10,078 bases of DNA from Saccoglossus kowalevskii (lineage: Eukaryota > Hemichordata > Enteropneusta > Harrimaniidae): positions 1 through 10,078 of the forward strand of contig NW_003156139.1 of NCBI RefSeq assembly GCF_000003605.2, given 5' to 3'. Within the stretch, counting starts at the first letter, position 1. The number at the start of each line of letters is the position of its first letter. Of the stretch, positions 1 through 7,005 are shown in pieces. Both the position numbers and the translations under genes were made by a program. Below the pieces are notes generated by a model. That model saw only the letters and a program-made list of their open reading frames with translations. It ran no database searches and was not told where the DNA came from.

Positions 1-8
1 AATATTCA

Positions 9-128
9 GTCTACTGTCAAACCTTTGCAGAACACACTTTGTTCTTGTCCGATCACTGAAGTTAAGCTGCATCGGCATGGTTAGTACTTGCATGGGAGAC
101 CATCTGGGAATGCCACGAGCATTAGGCT
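9..128 (+). pseudogene. 5S rRNA-like copy 1, degenerate
   Basis: Length is 120 only because a 1-nt insertion in the helix III 5' strand (near nt 30) offsets a 1-nt loss in the G65-G67 run. About 13 substitutions, including C2T, C9T, T25C, G69A, G94A, G95T, T110A and G114T, which break pairs in helices I, III, IV and V. Probably not a usable 5S gene. Confidence 0.8.
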
Positions 129-224
129 CATTAACATTTTTATTCCACCGTACATACTAACTTTTACCCATGATTTTTTGCCTAGCCATAGCATTAAATG
201 ACATCCAATTCCGCCGAATATTCA

Positions 225-344
225 GCCTACTGCCAAACCATTTCAGAATACACCAGTTCTCGTCCGATTACTGAAGTTAAGCTGCATCGGACGTGTTTAG
301 TACTTGCATGAGAGACCATCTGGGAATATCACGTGCAGTAGGCT
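225..344 (+). rRNA. 5S rRNA-like copy 2
   Basis: Full 120 nt with 8 substitutions: G19T, C45T, G67A, G72T, G87A, G94A, G95T, C105T. G72T and C105T hit both partners of one helix V pair and leave it unpaired. Downstream spacer starts TCTCAACA, as after copy 4. Confidence 0.85.
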
Positions 345-439
345 TCTCAACATTTTTATTCCACCGTACATACCAACTTTTTCCCGAGATTTTTTCCTTA
401 CCGACGCGTTAAACGACATGCAATTCCGACGAATATTCA

Positions 440-559
440 GCCTACTGTCAAACCATTGCAGAACACACCAGTTCTTGTCTGATCACTGAAGTTAAGCTGC
501 ATCAGGCGTGGTTAGTACTTGCATGGGAGACCGGCTGGGAATACGAAGTGCAGTAGGCT
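440..559 (+). rRNA. 5S rRNA-like copy 3
   Basis: Full 120 nt with 7 substitutions: C9T, T25C, C37T, C41T, G65A, C106G, C108A. The last two damage the 3' strand of helix V. The T9/C25 pair marks the same subfamily as copies 1, 5, 9, 16, 21 and 30. Confidence 0.85.
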
Positions 560-655
560 CATCAACATTTTTATTCCACATTACATACTAACTTTTACCC
601 ATGATTTTTTGCCTAGCCGTAGCATTAAATGACATCCAATTCCGACGAATATTCA

Positions 656-775
656 GCCTACTGCAAAACCAACGCAGAATACACCAGTTTTTGTCCGATC
701 ACTGAAGTTAAGTTGCATCGGGCGTGGTTAGTACTTGCATGGGAGACCGGCTGGGAATACCATGTGCAGTAGGCT
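656..775 (+). rRNA. 5S rRNA-like copy 4
   Basis: Full 120 nt with 7 substitutions: C10A, T17A, T18C, C35T, C37T, C58T, C108T. T18C and C58T weaken helix II (C58T leaves a G-U pair). Confidence 0.85.
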
Positions 776-870
776 TCTCAACATTTTTATTCCACCGTAC
801 ATACCAACTTTTTCCCGGGATTTTTTCCATACCGATGCGTTAAACGACATGCAATGCCGACGAATATTCA

Positions 871-989
871 GCCTACTGTCAAACCATTGCAGAACACACC
901 AGTTCTCGTTTGATCACTGAATTTATGCTACATCGGCGTGGTTAATACTTGCTTGGGAGACCGGCTGAGAATACCACGTGCAGTAGGCT
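871..989 (+). rRNA. 5S rRNA-like copy 5
   Basis: 119 nt: one G is missing from the G65-G67 run. Ten substitutions, including C9T, T25C, G52T, A56T, G60A, G76A (in the loop E strand), A84T and G99A. Probably impaired. Confidence 0.8.
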
Positions 990-1085
990 CATCAACATTT
1001 TTATTCCACATTACATACTAACTTTTTCCCATGATTTTTTGCCTAGCCGTAACATTAAATGACATCCAATTCCGACGAATATTCA

Positions 1086-1206
1086 GCCTACTGCCAAACC
1101 ATTGCAGAGTACACCAGTTCTCGTCCGACCACTGAGGTTAAGCTGCATCGGACGTGGTTAGTACTTGCATGGGAGACCTGCTGGGAAATACCACGTGCAG
1201 TAGGCT
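1086..1206 (+). rRNA. 5S rRNA-like copy 6
   Basis: 121 nt because of one extra A in the GGGAATACC block. Five substitutions: A24G, T44C, A51G, G67A, G94T. Helices I, III and V are intact. Its spacer (1207-1304, 98 nt) is related to those after copies 16 and 31. Confidence 0.85.
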
Positions 1207-1304
1207 TATCAACATTTTTATTCCACCGTACATACTATCTTTTTCCCGGGATTATTTTGCCTAGCCGAAATATTAATTGAAAATCCAATTCCGACAAATA
1301 TTCA

Positions 1305-1424
1305 GCCTACTGCCAAACCATTGCAGAATACACCAGTTCTCCTCCGATCACTGAAGTTAAGCTACATCGGGCATGGTTAGGACTTGCACGGGAGACCGGC
1401 TGGGAATACCACGTGCAGTAGGCC
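1305..1424 (+). rRNA. 5S rRNA-like copy 7
   Basis: Full 120 nt with 6 substitutions: G38C, G60A, G69A, T77G, T85C, T120C. G69A breaks a helix V pair and T77G changes loop E. G69A, T77G, T85C and T120C are all shared with copy 32. Confidence 0.85.
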
Positions 1425-1520
1425 CATCAACATTTTTATTCCACATTACATTCTAAATTTTTCCCATGATTTTTTGCCTAGACGAAGCATTAAATGACAT
1501 ACAATTCAGACGAATATTCA

Positions 1521-1633
1521 GCCTACTGCCAAACCATAGCAGAATACACCAGTTCTCGTCCGATCACTGAAGTTAAGCTGGATCGGGCGTGGTTGCATGG
1601 GAGACCGGCCTGGAATACCATGTGCGTTAGGCT
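1521..1633 (+). pseudogene. 5S rRNA-like copy 8, loop E deletion
   Basis: 113 nt: seven bases (within nt 73-81, the TAGTACT stretch) are missing, removing one strand of loop E and part of the internal promoter. Also T97C/G98T, C108T and A113G/G114T. Same deletion lineage as copies 15, 20 and 33. Confidence 0.85.
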
Positions 1634-1729
1634 CATCAACATTTTTATTCCACTGTACATACCAAATTTTTCCCGGGATTTTTTGCCTAGCCGAAGCGTT
1701 AAACGACATGCAATTCTGACGAATATTCA

Positions 1730-1849
1730 GCCTACTGTCAAACCATTGCAGAACACACCAGTTCCCGTTCGATCACTGAATTTAAGCAGCATCGGGCGTT
1801 GTTAGTACTTGCATGGGAGACCGGCTGAGAATACCACGTGCAGTAGGCT
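1730..1849 (+). rRNA. 5S rRNA-like copy 9
   Basis: Full 120 nt with 8 substitutions: C9T, T25C, T36C, C40T, G52T, T59A, G71T, G99A. T59A and G71T break pairs in helices II and V. Closest relative is copy 21. Confidence 0.85.
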
Positions 1850-1945
1850 CATCAACCTTTTTATACCACATTACATACCTACTTTTACCCATGATTTTTT
1901 GCCTAGCCGTAGCATTAAATGACATCCAATTCCGACGAAAATTCA

Positions 1946-2065
1946 GCCTACTGCCAAACTATTGCAGAATACACGAGTTCTCGTCCGATCACTGAAGTTA
2001 AGCTGCATCGGGCGTGGTTAGTACTTGCATGGGAGACAGGCTGGGAATACCACGTGCATTAGGCT
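1946..2065 (+). rRNA. 5S rRNA-like copy 10
   Basis: Full 120 nt with only 4 substitutions: C15T, C30G, C93A, G114T. C30G and G114T break pairs in helices III and I. Shares G114T with copy 22, its counterpart in the 12-unit-offset duplication. Confidence 0.87.
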
Positions 2066-2161
2066 CATCAACATTTTTATTCCACCGTACATACTAACGT
2101 TTTCCCGGGATTTTTTGCCTTGCCGAAGTATTAAATTACATCCAATTCCGACGAATATTCA

Positions 2162-2281
2162 GTCTACTGCCAAACCATTGCAGAATACACCAGTTCTCGT
2201 CCGATCACTGAAGTTAAGCTGCATAGGACGTGGTTAGTACTTGCATGGGAGACCGGTTGGGAATACCACGTGCAGTAGGCT
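2162..2281 (+). rRNA. 5S rRNA-like copy 11
   Basis: Full 120 nt with 4 substitutions: C2T, C64A, G67A, C96T. C2T and C96T still allow G-U pairs, so the fold is essentially kept. C64A, G67A and C96T recur in copy 23. Confidence 0.87.
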
Positions 2282-2377
2282 TATCAACATTTTCATTCCA
2301 CCGTTCATACCAATTTTTTCCCGGGATTTTTTGCCTAACCGACGTATTAAATTACATCCAATTCCGACGAATATTCA

Positions 2378-2497
2378 GCCTACTGCCAAACCTTTGCAGA
2401 GTACACCAGTTCCCGTTTGATCACTGGAGTTAAGCTGCATCGGGCGTGGTTAGTACTTGCATGGGAGACCGGCTGAGAATACCACGTGCAGTAGGCT
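2378..2497 (+). rRNA. 5S rRNA-like copy 12
   Basis: Full 120 nt with 7 substitutions: A16T, A24G, T36C, C40T, C41T, A50G, G99A. None hits the core pairs of helices I, III or V. Its downstream spacer (2498-2593) reads identically to the one after copy 21 (4416-4511). Confidence 0.87.
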
Positions 2498-2562
2498 CAT
2501 CAACTTTTTTATTCCACATTATATACTAACTTTTACCCATGATTTTTTGCCTAGCCGTAGCA

Positions 2563-2568
2563 TTAAAT
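2563..2568 (+). promoter_or_regulatory. TATA-like box at -31 (copy 13 as example)
   Basis: TTAAAT lies 31 to 26 nt before the first base of the gene. Nearly every spacer has it or a close variant at the same distance: TTAAAC in the CCCGGG-type spacers of the left part, TTAATT before copies 7, 17, 26, 32 and 38. Many 5S genes carry a TATA-like element near -30 that helps place TFIIIB. Function here is inferred. Confidence 0.55.
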
Positions 2569-2593
2569 GACATCCAATTCCGACGAATATTCA

Positions 2594-2713
2594 GCCTACT
2601 GCCAAACCATTGCAGAATACACCAGTTCTCGTCCGATCACTGAAGTTAAGCTGCATCGGGCGTGGTTAGTACTTGCATGGGAGACCAGCTGGGAATACCA
2701 CGTGCAGTAGGCT
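2594..2713 (+). rRNA. 5S rRNA-like copy 13, closest to consensus
   Basis: The best copy in the window: 120 nt with a single change, G94A, shared with copies 1, 2, 18 and 30. Nt 1-9 pair perfectly with 111-119 (helix I), 30-33 with 46-49 (III), 82-83 with 95-96 (IV) and 68-72 with 105-109 (V). The internal control region, the TATA-like box at -31 and the T5 tract 8 nt downstream are all present. If any unit here is transcribed into usable 5S rRNA, this is the first candidate. No expression evidence is available. Confidence 0.9.
2644..2691 (+). promoter_or_regulatory. Internal control region (A box, IE, C box; copy 13 as example)
   Basis: By alignment with vertebrate 5S (offset +1), nt 51-65 form the A box, 68-73 the intermediate element and 81-98 the C box, the sites bound by TFIIIA. 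AAGTTAAGC, GGTTAGTAC and ATGGGAGACC are well kept in most copies. The 7-nt deletion copies lose the stretch between the intermediate element and the C box. Confidence 0.7.
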
Positions 2714-2721
2714 CATCAACA

Positions 2722-2726
2722 TTTTT
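2722..2726 (+). terminator. Pol III T5 terminator (copy 13 as example)
   Basis: A TTTTT run starts 9 nt after the last gene base, and most units have it at the same distance. Two further T-runs (usually T4-T5 near the spacer middle and T6 before GCC) could act as back-ups. RNA polymerase III stops at runs of four or more T on the non-template strand. Confidence 0.65.
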
Positions 2727-2808
2727 ATTTCACATTGCATACTAAATTTTCCCATGATTATTTGTCTAGCCGTAGCATTAAATGACATCCAATTCCGACG
2801 AGTATTCA

Positions 2809-2928
2809 GCCTACTGCCAAACCATTGCAGAATACATCAGTTCTCGTCCGATCACTGAAGTTAAGCTGCACCTGGCGTGGTTAGTACTTGCATGGTAGAC
2901 CGGCTGGGAATACCACGTGCAGTAGGCT
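2809..2928 (+). rRNA. 5S rRNA-like copy 14
   Basis: Full 120 nt with 4 substitutions: C29T, T63C, G65T, G88T. G88T is shared with copy 19. All helix cores are intact. Confidence 0.88.
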
Positions 2929-3023
2929 GATGAACATTTTTATTCCACCATGCATACTATCTTTTTCCCGTGTTTTTTGCCTAGACGAAGCGTTAAATGA
3001 CATACAATTCGGACGAATATTCA

Positions 3024-3136
3024 GCCTACTGCCAAACCATTGCAGAATACACCAGTTCTCGTCCGATCACTGAAGTTAAGCTGCATCGGGCGTGGTTGCA
3101 TGGGATACCGGCCTGGAATATCATGTGCATTAGGCT
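3024..3136 (+). pseudogene. 5S rRNA-like copy 15, loop E deletion
   Basis: 113 nt, with the same 7-nt loop E deletion as copy 8. The first 73 nt equal the consensus; the 3' part carries G90T, T97C, G98T, C105T, C108T and G114T, so helix V is damaged as well. Confidence 0.85.
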
Positions 3137-3232
3137 CATCAACATTTTTATTCCACCGTACATACCAAATTTTTCCCGGGATTTTTTGCCTAGCCGAAGC
3201 GTTAAACGACGTGCAATTCTGACGAATATTCA

Positions 3233-3352
3233 GCCTACTGTCAAACCATTGCAGAACACACCAGTTCCCGTTCGATCACTGAAGTTAAGCTGCATTGGGC
3301 GTGGTTAGTACTTGCATGGGAGACCTGCTGGGAATGCTACGTGCAGTAGGCT
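3233..3352 (+). rRNA. 5S rRNA-like copy 16
   Basis: Full 120 nt with 8 substitutions: C9T, T25C, T36C, C40T, C64T, G94T, A104G, C106T. The 5' half matches copies 9 and 21; the 3' half does not, which suggests a mosaic. Confidence 0.85.
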
Positions 3353-3448
3353 TATCAATATTTTTATTCCACCGTACATTCTATCTTTTTCCCTTGATTT
3401 TTTGCCTAGCCGAAACATTAATTGAAATCCAATTCCAACGAATATTCA

Positions 3449-3561
3449 GCCTACTGCCAAACCATTGCTGAATACACCAGTTCACGTCCGATCACTGAAG
3501 TTAAGCTGCATCGGTCGTGGTTGCATGGGAGACCGGCGTGGAATACCACGTGTAGTAGGCT
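3449..3561 (+). pseudogene. 5S rRNA-like copy 17, loop E deletion
   Basis: 113 nt with the 7-nt deletion, but the 3' part differs from copies 8, 15, 20 and 33: T97G/G98T, C112T, and no C108T or G114T. Also A21T, T36A and G67T. It may be a recombinant between the deletion lineage and a normal 3' end. Confidence 0.85.
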
Positions 3562-3659
3562 CATCAACATTTTTATTCCACATTACATACTAACTTTTAC
3601 CCATGATTTTTTGCATAGCCGTAGCAGTATAAATGACTTCCAATTCCGACGAATATTCA

Positions 3660-3777
3660 GCCTACTGCCAAACCATTGCAGAATACACCAGTCTCGTCCG
3701 ATCACTGAAGTTAAGCTGCATCGGGCGTGGTTAGTACTGCATGGGAGACCAGCTGGGAATACCACGTGCAGTAGGCT
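3660..3777 (+). rRNA. 5S rRNA-like copy 18
   Basis: 118 nt: one T missing from the helix III/loop C region (nt 33-34) and one from nt 80-81. The only substitution is G94A, so it is copy 13 plus two single-base losses. Its spacer is nearly that of copy 13. Confidence 0.85.
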
Positions 3778-3873
3778 CATCAACATTTTTATTTCACATT
3801 GCATACTAAATTTTTCCCATGATTATTTGTCTAGCCGTAGCATTAAATGACATCCAATTCCGACGAGTATTCA

Positions 3874-3993
3874 GCCTACTGCCAAACCATTGCAGAATAC
3901 ACCAGTTCTCGTCTGATCACTGAAGTTAAGCTGCATCGGGCGTGGTTAGTACTTGCATGGTAGACCGGCTGGGAATACCACGTGCAGTAGGCT
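3874..3993 (+). rRNA. 5S rRNA-like copy 19
   Basis: Full 120 nt with only C41T and G88T, the second best copy in the window. All helices are intact. It corresponds to copy 14 in the 5-unit-offset duplication. Confidence 0.9.
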
Positions 3994-4087
3994 GATGAAC
4001 ATTTTTATTCCACCATACATACTATCTTTTCCCGTGTTTTTTGCCTAGATGAAGCGTTAAATGACATACAATTCGGACGAATATTCA

Positions 4088-4200
4088 GCCTACTGCCAAA
4101 TCATTGCAGAATACACCAGTTCTCGTCTGATCACTGAAGTTAAGCTGCATCGGGCGTGGTTGCATGGGAGACCGGCCTGGAGTATCATGTGCATTAGGCT
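4088..4200 (+). pseudogene. 5S rRNA-like copy 20, loop E deletion
   Basis: 113 nt with the 7-nt deletion plus C14T, C41T, T97C, G98T, A102G, C105T, C108T and G114T. Counterpart of both copy 8 and copy 15. Confidence 0.85.
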
Positions 4201-4295
4201 CATCAACATTTTTATTCCACTGTACATACCAAATTTTCCCCGGGATTTTTGCCTAGCCGAAGCGTTAAACGACATGCAATTCTGACGAATATTCA

Positions 4296-4415
4296 GCCTA
4301 CTGTCAAACCATTGAAGAACACACCAGTTCCCGTTCGATCACTGAAGTTAAGCTGCATCGGGCGTGGTTAGTACTTGCATGGGAGACCGGTTGAGAATAC
4401 CACGTGCAGTAGGCT
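4296..4415 (+). rRNA. 5S rRNA-like copy 21
   Basis: Full 120 nt with 7 substitutions: C9T, C20A, T25C, T36C, C40T, C96T, G99A. C20A breaks one helix II pair. Confidence 0.86.
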
Positions 4416-4511
4416 CATCAACTTTTTTATTCCACATTATATACTAACTTTTACCCATGATTTTTTGCCTAGCCGTAGCATTAAATGACATCCAATTCCG
4501 ACGAATATTCA

Positions 4512-4632
4512 GCCTACTGCCAAACCATTGCAGAATACACCAGTTCTCGTCCGTTCACTGAAGTTAAGCTGCATCGGGCGTGGTTAGTACTTACATGGGA
4601 GACATTGCTGGGAATACCATGTGCATTAGGTT
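4512..4632 (+). rRNA. 5S rRNA-like copy 22
   Basis: 121 nt: one extra base in the helix IV 3' strand (GACATTGCTG in place of GACCGGCTG). Also A43T, G82A, C108T, G114T and C119T, so pairs in helices I, IV and V are weakened or lost. Confidence 0.83.
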
Positions 4633-4728
4633 CATCATCATTTTTATTCCACCGTACATACTAACGTTTTCCCGGGATTTTTTGCCTAGCCGAAGTATTA
4701 AATTACATCCAATTCCGACGAATATTCA

Positions 4729-4851
4729 GCCTACTGCCAAACCATAGCCGAATACACCAGTTCTCGTCCGATCACTGAAAGTTAAGCTGCATAGGACGTG
4801 GTTAGTACTTGCATGGGAGACCGGTTTGGGAAATACCACGTGCAGTAGGCT
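4729..4851 (+). pseudogene. 5S rRNA-like copy 23, three 1-nt insertions
   Basis: 123 nt with single-base insertions in three homopolymer runs (A after GAA near nt 50, T near nt 97, A near nt 101). Substitutions T18A, A21C, C64A, G67A and C96T. The following spacer also has extra bases in runs, so a local low-accuracy sequencing patch is an alternative explanation. Confidence 0.8.
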
Positions 4852-4949
4852 TATCAACATTTTTCATTCCAACGTTCATACAAATTTTTTCCCGGGATTT
4901 TTTGCCTAAACCGACGTATTAAATTACATCCAATTCCAACGAATATTCA

Positions 4950-5069
4950 GCCTACTGCCAAACCATTGCAAAATACACCACTTCTCGTCCGATCACTGAA
5001 GTTAAGCTCCATCGGGCGTGGTTAGTACTTGCATGGGAGACCGGCTGGGAATAATATGTCCAGTAGGCT
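4950..5069 (+). rRNA. 5S rRNA-like copy 24
   Basis: Full 120 nt with 7 substitutions: G22A, G32C, G60C, C105A, C106T, C108T, G111C. Pairs in helices I, II, III and V are affected, so it is probably not functional despite its length. Confidence 0.84.
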
Positions 5070-5165
5070 CATCAACATTTTTACTCCACCGTACTTACTA
5101 ACTTTTTTCCATGATTTTTTGCCTAACCGAAGTACTAAATTACATCCAATTCCGACGAATATTCA

Positions 5166-5285
5166 GCTTACTGTCAAACCAATGTAGAATACACCTGTTC
5201 TCGTCCGATCTCTGAAGTTAAGCTGCATCGGGCGTGGACAGTACTTGCATGAGAGACCGGCTGGGAATATCACATGCAGTAGGCA
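5166..5285 (+). rRNA. 5S rRNA-like copy 25, diverged
   Basis: Full 120 nt but 12 substitutions: C3T, C9T, T17A, C20T, A31T, A46T, T73A, T74C, G87A, C105T, G109A, T120A. T73A, T74C, G87A, C105T and T120A recur in copy 37. Confidence 0.83.
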
Positions 5286-5381
5286 CATCAACATTTTTAT
5301 TCCACCGTACATACTAACTTTTTCCCGGAATTTTTTGCATAGCCGAAGCATTAATTGTTAACCAATTTCGACGAATTTTTA
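5166..5381 (+). repeat. Duplicated unit: copy 25 and spacer
   Basis: Matches 7747-7962 (copy 37 and spacer). Both genes have GGACAGTACTTGCATGAGAG and end in AGGCA. Both spacers have CCCGGAATTTTTTGC and ATTAATTGTTAACCAATT, which no other spacer in the window has. Confidence 0.78.
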
Positions 5382-5500
5382 GCCTACTGACAAACCATTG
5401 CAGAATACACCAGTTCTAGTCCGATCACTGAAGTTAAGCTCACCGGACGTGGTTACTACTTGCATGGGAGACCGGCTGCGAATACCACGTGCAATAGGCT
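5382..5500 (+). rRNA. 5S rRNA-like copy 26 (G60-minus type)
   Basis: 119 nt: G60 is lost in the helix II 3' strand. Substitutions C9A, C37A, T63C, G67A, G76C, G99C, G114A. First member of the subfamily that also includes copies 35, 36, 39 and 40. Confidence 0.84.
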
Positions 5501-5596
5501 CATCAACATTTTAATTTCACCGTACATACCAACTTTTTACCGGGATTTTTTGCCTAGCCGAAGCATTAAATGTCATCCAATTCCGACGTTTATTCA

Positions 5597-5716
5597 GCCT
5601 AATGACAAACCATTGCAGAATACACCAGTTCTCGACCGGTCACTGAAGTTAATCTGCATCGGGCGTGGTTAGTACTTGCATGGGAGACCGTCTGGGAATA
5701 CCACGTGCAGTAGGCT
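5597..5716 (+). rRNA. 5S rRNA-like copy 27
   Basis: Full 120 nt with 6 substitutions: C6A, C9A, T39A, A43G, G57T, G95T. Two helix I pairs and one helix IV pair are lost. Confidence 0.85.
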
Positions 5717-5812
5717 CATCAACATTTTTATTCCACATTGCATACTAACTTTTTCCCATGATTTTTTGCCTAGACGAAGCATTAAATTACATACCATTCG
5801 GACGAATATTCA

Positions 5813-5932
5813 GCCTACGGCCAAACCATTGCAAAATACACCAGTTCTCGTCCGATCACTGAAGTTCAGCTGCATCGGGCGTGGTCAGTTCTTGCATGGA
5901 AGACAGGCTGGGAATACCAAGTGCATTAGGCT
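5813..5932 (+). rRNA. 5S rRNA-like copy 28
   Basis: Full 120 nt with 9 substitutions: T7G, G22A, A55C, T74C, A78T, G88A, C93A, C108A, G114T. T7G restores the base usual in other animal 5S but without the partner change at 113. Loop E is altered by T74C and A78T. Confidence 0.84.
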
Positions 5933-6028
5933 CATCAACATTTTTATTCCACCGTAAAGACTAACGTTTTACGCGGATTTTTTGCCTAGCCAAAGTACTA
6001 AATTACATCCAATTCCGACGAATATTCT

Positions 6029-6148
6029 GCCTACTGCCAAACCATAGCAGAATACACCAGTTCTCATCCGGTCACTGAAGTTAAGCTGCATCGGGCGTGG
6101 TTAGTACTTGTATGGGAGACCGGCTGGGAATACCACGTGCAGTAGGCT
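6029..6148 (+). rRNA. 5S rRNA-like copy 29
   Basis: Full 120 nt with 4 substitutions: T18A, G38A, A43G, C83T. C83T leaves a G-U pair in helix IV. The flanking base just upstream is T instead of the usual A. Confidence 0.87.
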
Positions 6149-6244
6149 TATCACCATTTTGATTCCACCGTACATACCAACTTTCTCCCGGGATTTTTTG
6201 CTTAGCCGAAGCGTTAAATGACATCCAATTCTGACGAATATTCA

Positions 6245-6364
6245 GCCTACTGTCAAACCATTGCAGAACACACCAGTTCTCGTCCGATCACTGAAGTTAA
6301 GCTGCATCGGGCGTGGTTAGTACTTGCATGGGAGACCAGCTGGGAATACCACGTGCAGTAGGCT
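6245..6364 (+). rRNA. 5S rRNA-like copy 30
   Basis: Full 120 nt with only C9T, T25C and G94A, one of the three best copies. Combines the T9/C25 5' half with the G94A 3' half and spacer of copies 13 and 18. Confidence 0.9.
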
Positions 6365-6460
6365 CATCAACATTTTTATTCCACATTGCATACTAAATTT
6401 TTCCCATGATTATTTGTCTGGCCGTAGCATTAAATGACATCCAATTCCGACGAGTATTCA

Positions 6461-6580
6461 GCCTACTGACAAACCATTGCAGAATACAACAGTTCTCGTC
6501 CGATCACTGAAGTTAAGCTGCATCGGGCGTGGTTAGTACTTGCATGGGAGGCCTGTTGGGAATGCCACGTGCAGTAGGCT
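6461..6580 (+). rRNA. 5S rRNA-like copy 31
   Basis: Full 120 nt with 6 substitutions: C9A, C29A, A91G, G94T, C96T, A104G. Helix cores are mostly intact. The C-box region of the internal promoter has three changes. Confidence 0.86.
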
Positions 6581-6676
6581 GAGGAACATTTTTATTCCAC
6601 CGTACATACTATCTATTTCCCTTGATTTTTTGCCTAACCGAAACATTAATTGAAATCCAATTCCGACATATATTCA

Positions 6677-6796
6677 GGCTACTGCCAAACCATTTCAGAA
6701 TACACCAGTTCTCGTCCGATCACTGAAGTTAAGCCGCATCAGGCATGGTTAGGACTTGCACGGGAGACCGGCTGAGAATACCACGTGCAGTAGGCC
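6677..6796 (+). rRNA. 5S rRNA-like copy 32
   Basis: Full 120 nt with 9 substitutions: C2G, G19T, T59C, G65A, G69A, T77G, T85C, G99A, T120C. Shares four with copy 7 and five with copy 34. Confidence 0.85.
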
Positions 6797-6892
6797 CATC
6801 AACATTTTTATTCCACATTTCATTCTAACTTTTTGCCATGATTTTTTGCCCAGACGAAGCATTAAATGACATACAATTCGGGCGAATATTCA

Positions 6893-7005
6893 GCCTACTG
6901 CCAAACCATTGCAGAATACTCCAGTTCTCGTCCGATCACTGAAGTTAAGATGCATCGGGCGTGGTTGCATGGGAGACCGGCCTGGATAACCATGTGCATT
7001 AGGCT
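6893..7005 (+). pseudogene. 5S rRNA-like copy 33, loop E deletion
   Basis: 113 nt with the 7-nt deletion plus A28T, C58A, T97C, G98T, A102T, T103A, C108T and G114T. It lies more than 2.6 kb from the next deletion copy (copy 20), so the defective lineage has been spread along the array. Confidence 0.85.

Larger units (their letters stand above)
9..1085 (+). repeat. Two-unit (about 431 bp) higher-order repeat, copies 1-5
   Basis: Starts of copies 1, 3 and 5 are exactly 431 bp apart, as are copies 2 and 4. Odd copies carry C9T and T25C and are followed by the GCATTAAATGACATCC spacer type; even copies are followed by TCTCAACA and GCGTTAAACGACATGC spacers. So dimers, not single units, were amplified here. 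Confidence 0.75.
1207..1633 (+). repeat. Duplicated block: copies 7-8 with upstream spacer
   Basis: Matches 6581-7005 (copies 32-33). Shared marks: spacer with ATTAATTGAAATCC, G69A/T77G/T85C/T120C in the first gene, AGACGAAGCATTAAATGACATAC in the next spacer, then a 7-nt-deletion gene. Confidence 0.7.
1521..2377 (+). repeat. Duplicated four-unit block: copies 8-11 with spacers
   Basis: Matches 4088-4949 (copies 20-23) unit by unit: deletion gene, T9/C25/C36/T40 gene, G114T gene, C64A/G67A/C96T gene, each with its matching spacer. The last spacer of both has GACGTATTAAATTACATCC. Confidence 0.8.
2594..3352 (+). repeat. Duplicated four-unit block: copies 13-16 with spacers
   Basis: Matches 3660-4415 (copies 18-21). 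Shared marks: G94A gene, spacer with TTATTTCACATTGC, G88T gene, spacer with CCCGTGTTTTTTGCC, deletion gene, T9/C25 gene. High identity suggests a recent event. Confidence 0.82.
3660..4415 (+). repeat. Duplicated four-unit block: copies 18-21 with spacers
   Basis: Partner of 2594-3352 at an offset of 1063-1066 bp (5 units). A third relative of its first unit and spacer is copy 30 with 6365-6460, which keeps GATTATTTGTCTGG and GAGTATTCA. Confidence 0.82.
4088..4949 (+). repeat. Duplicated four-unit block: copies 20-23 with spacers
   Basis: Partner of 1521-2377 at an offset of 2567 bp (12 units). The first two units (to 4415) also belong to the five-unit-offset duplication, so the block is a composite of two events. 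Confidence 0.8.
6581..7005 (+). repeat. Duplicated block: copies 32-33 with upstream spacer
   Basis: Partner of 1207-1633, about 5.37 kb away (25 units). The copies have diverged since, for example C2G and G19T in copy 32, so this is an older event than the duplications near the middle. Confidence 0.7.
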
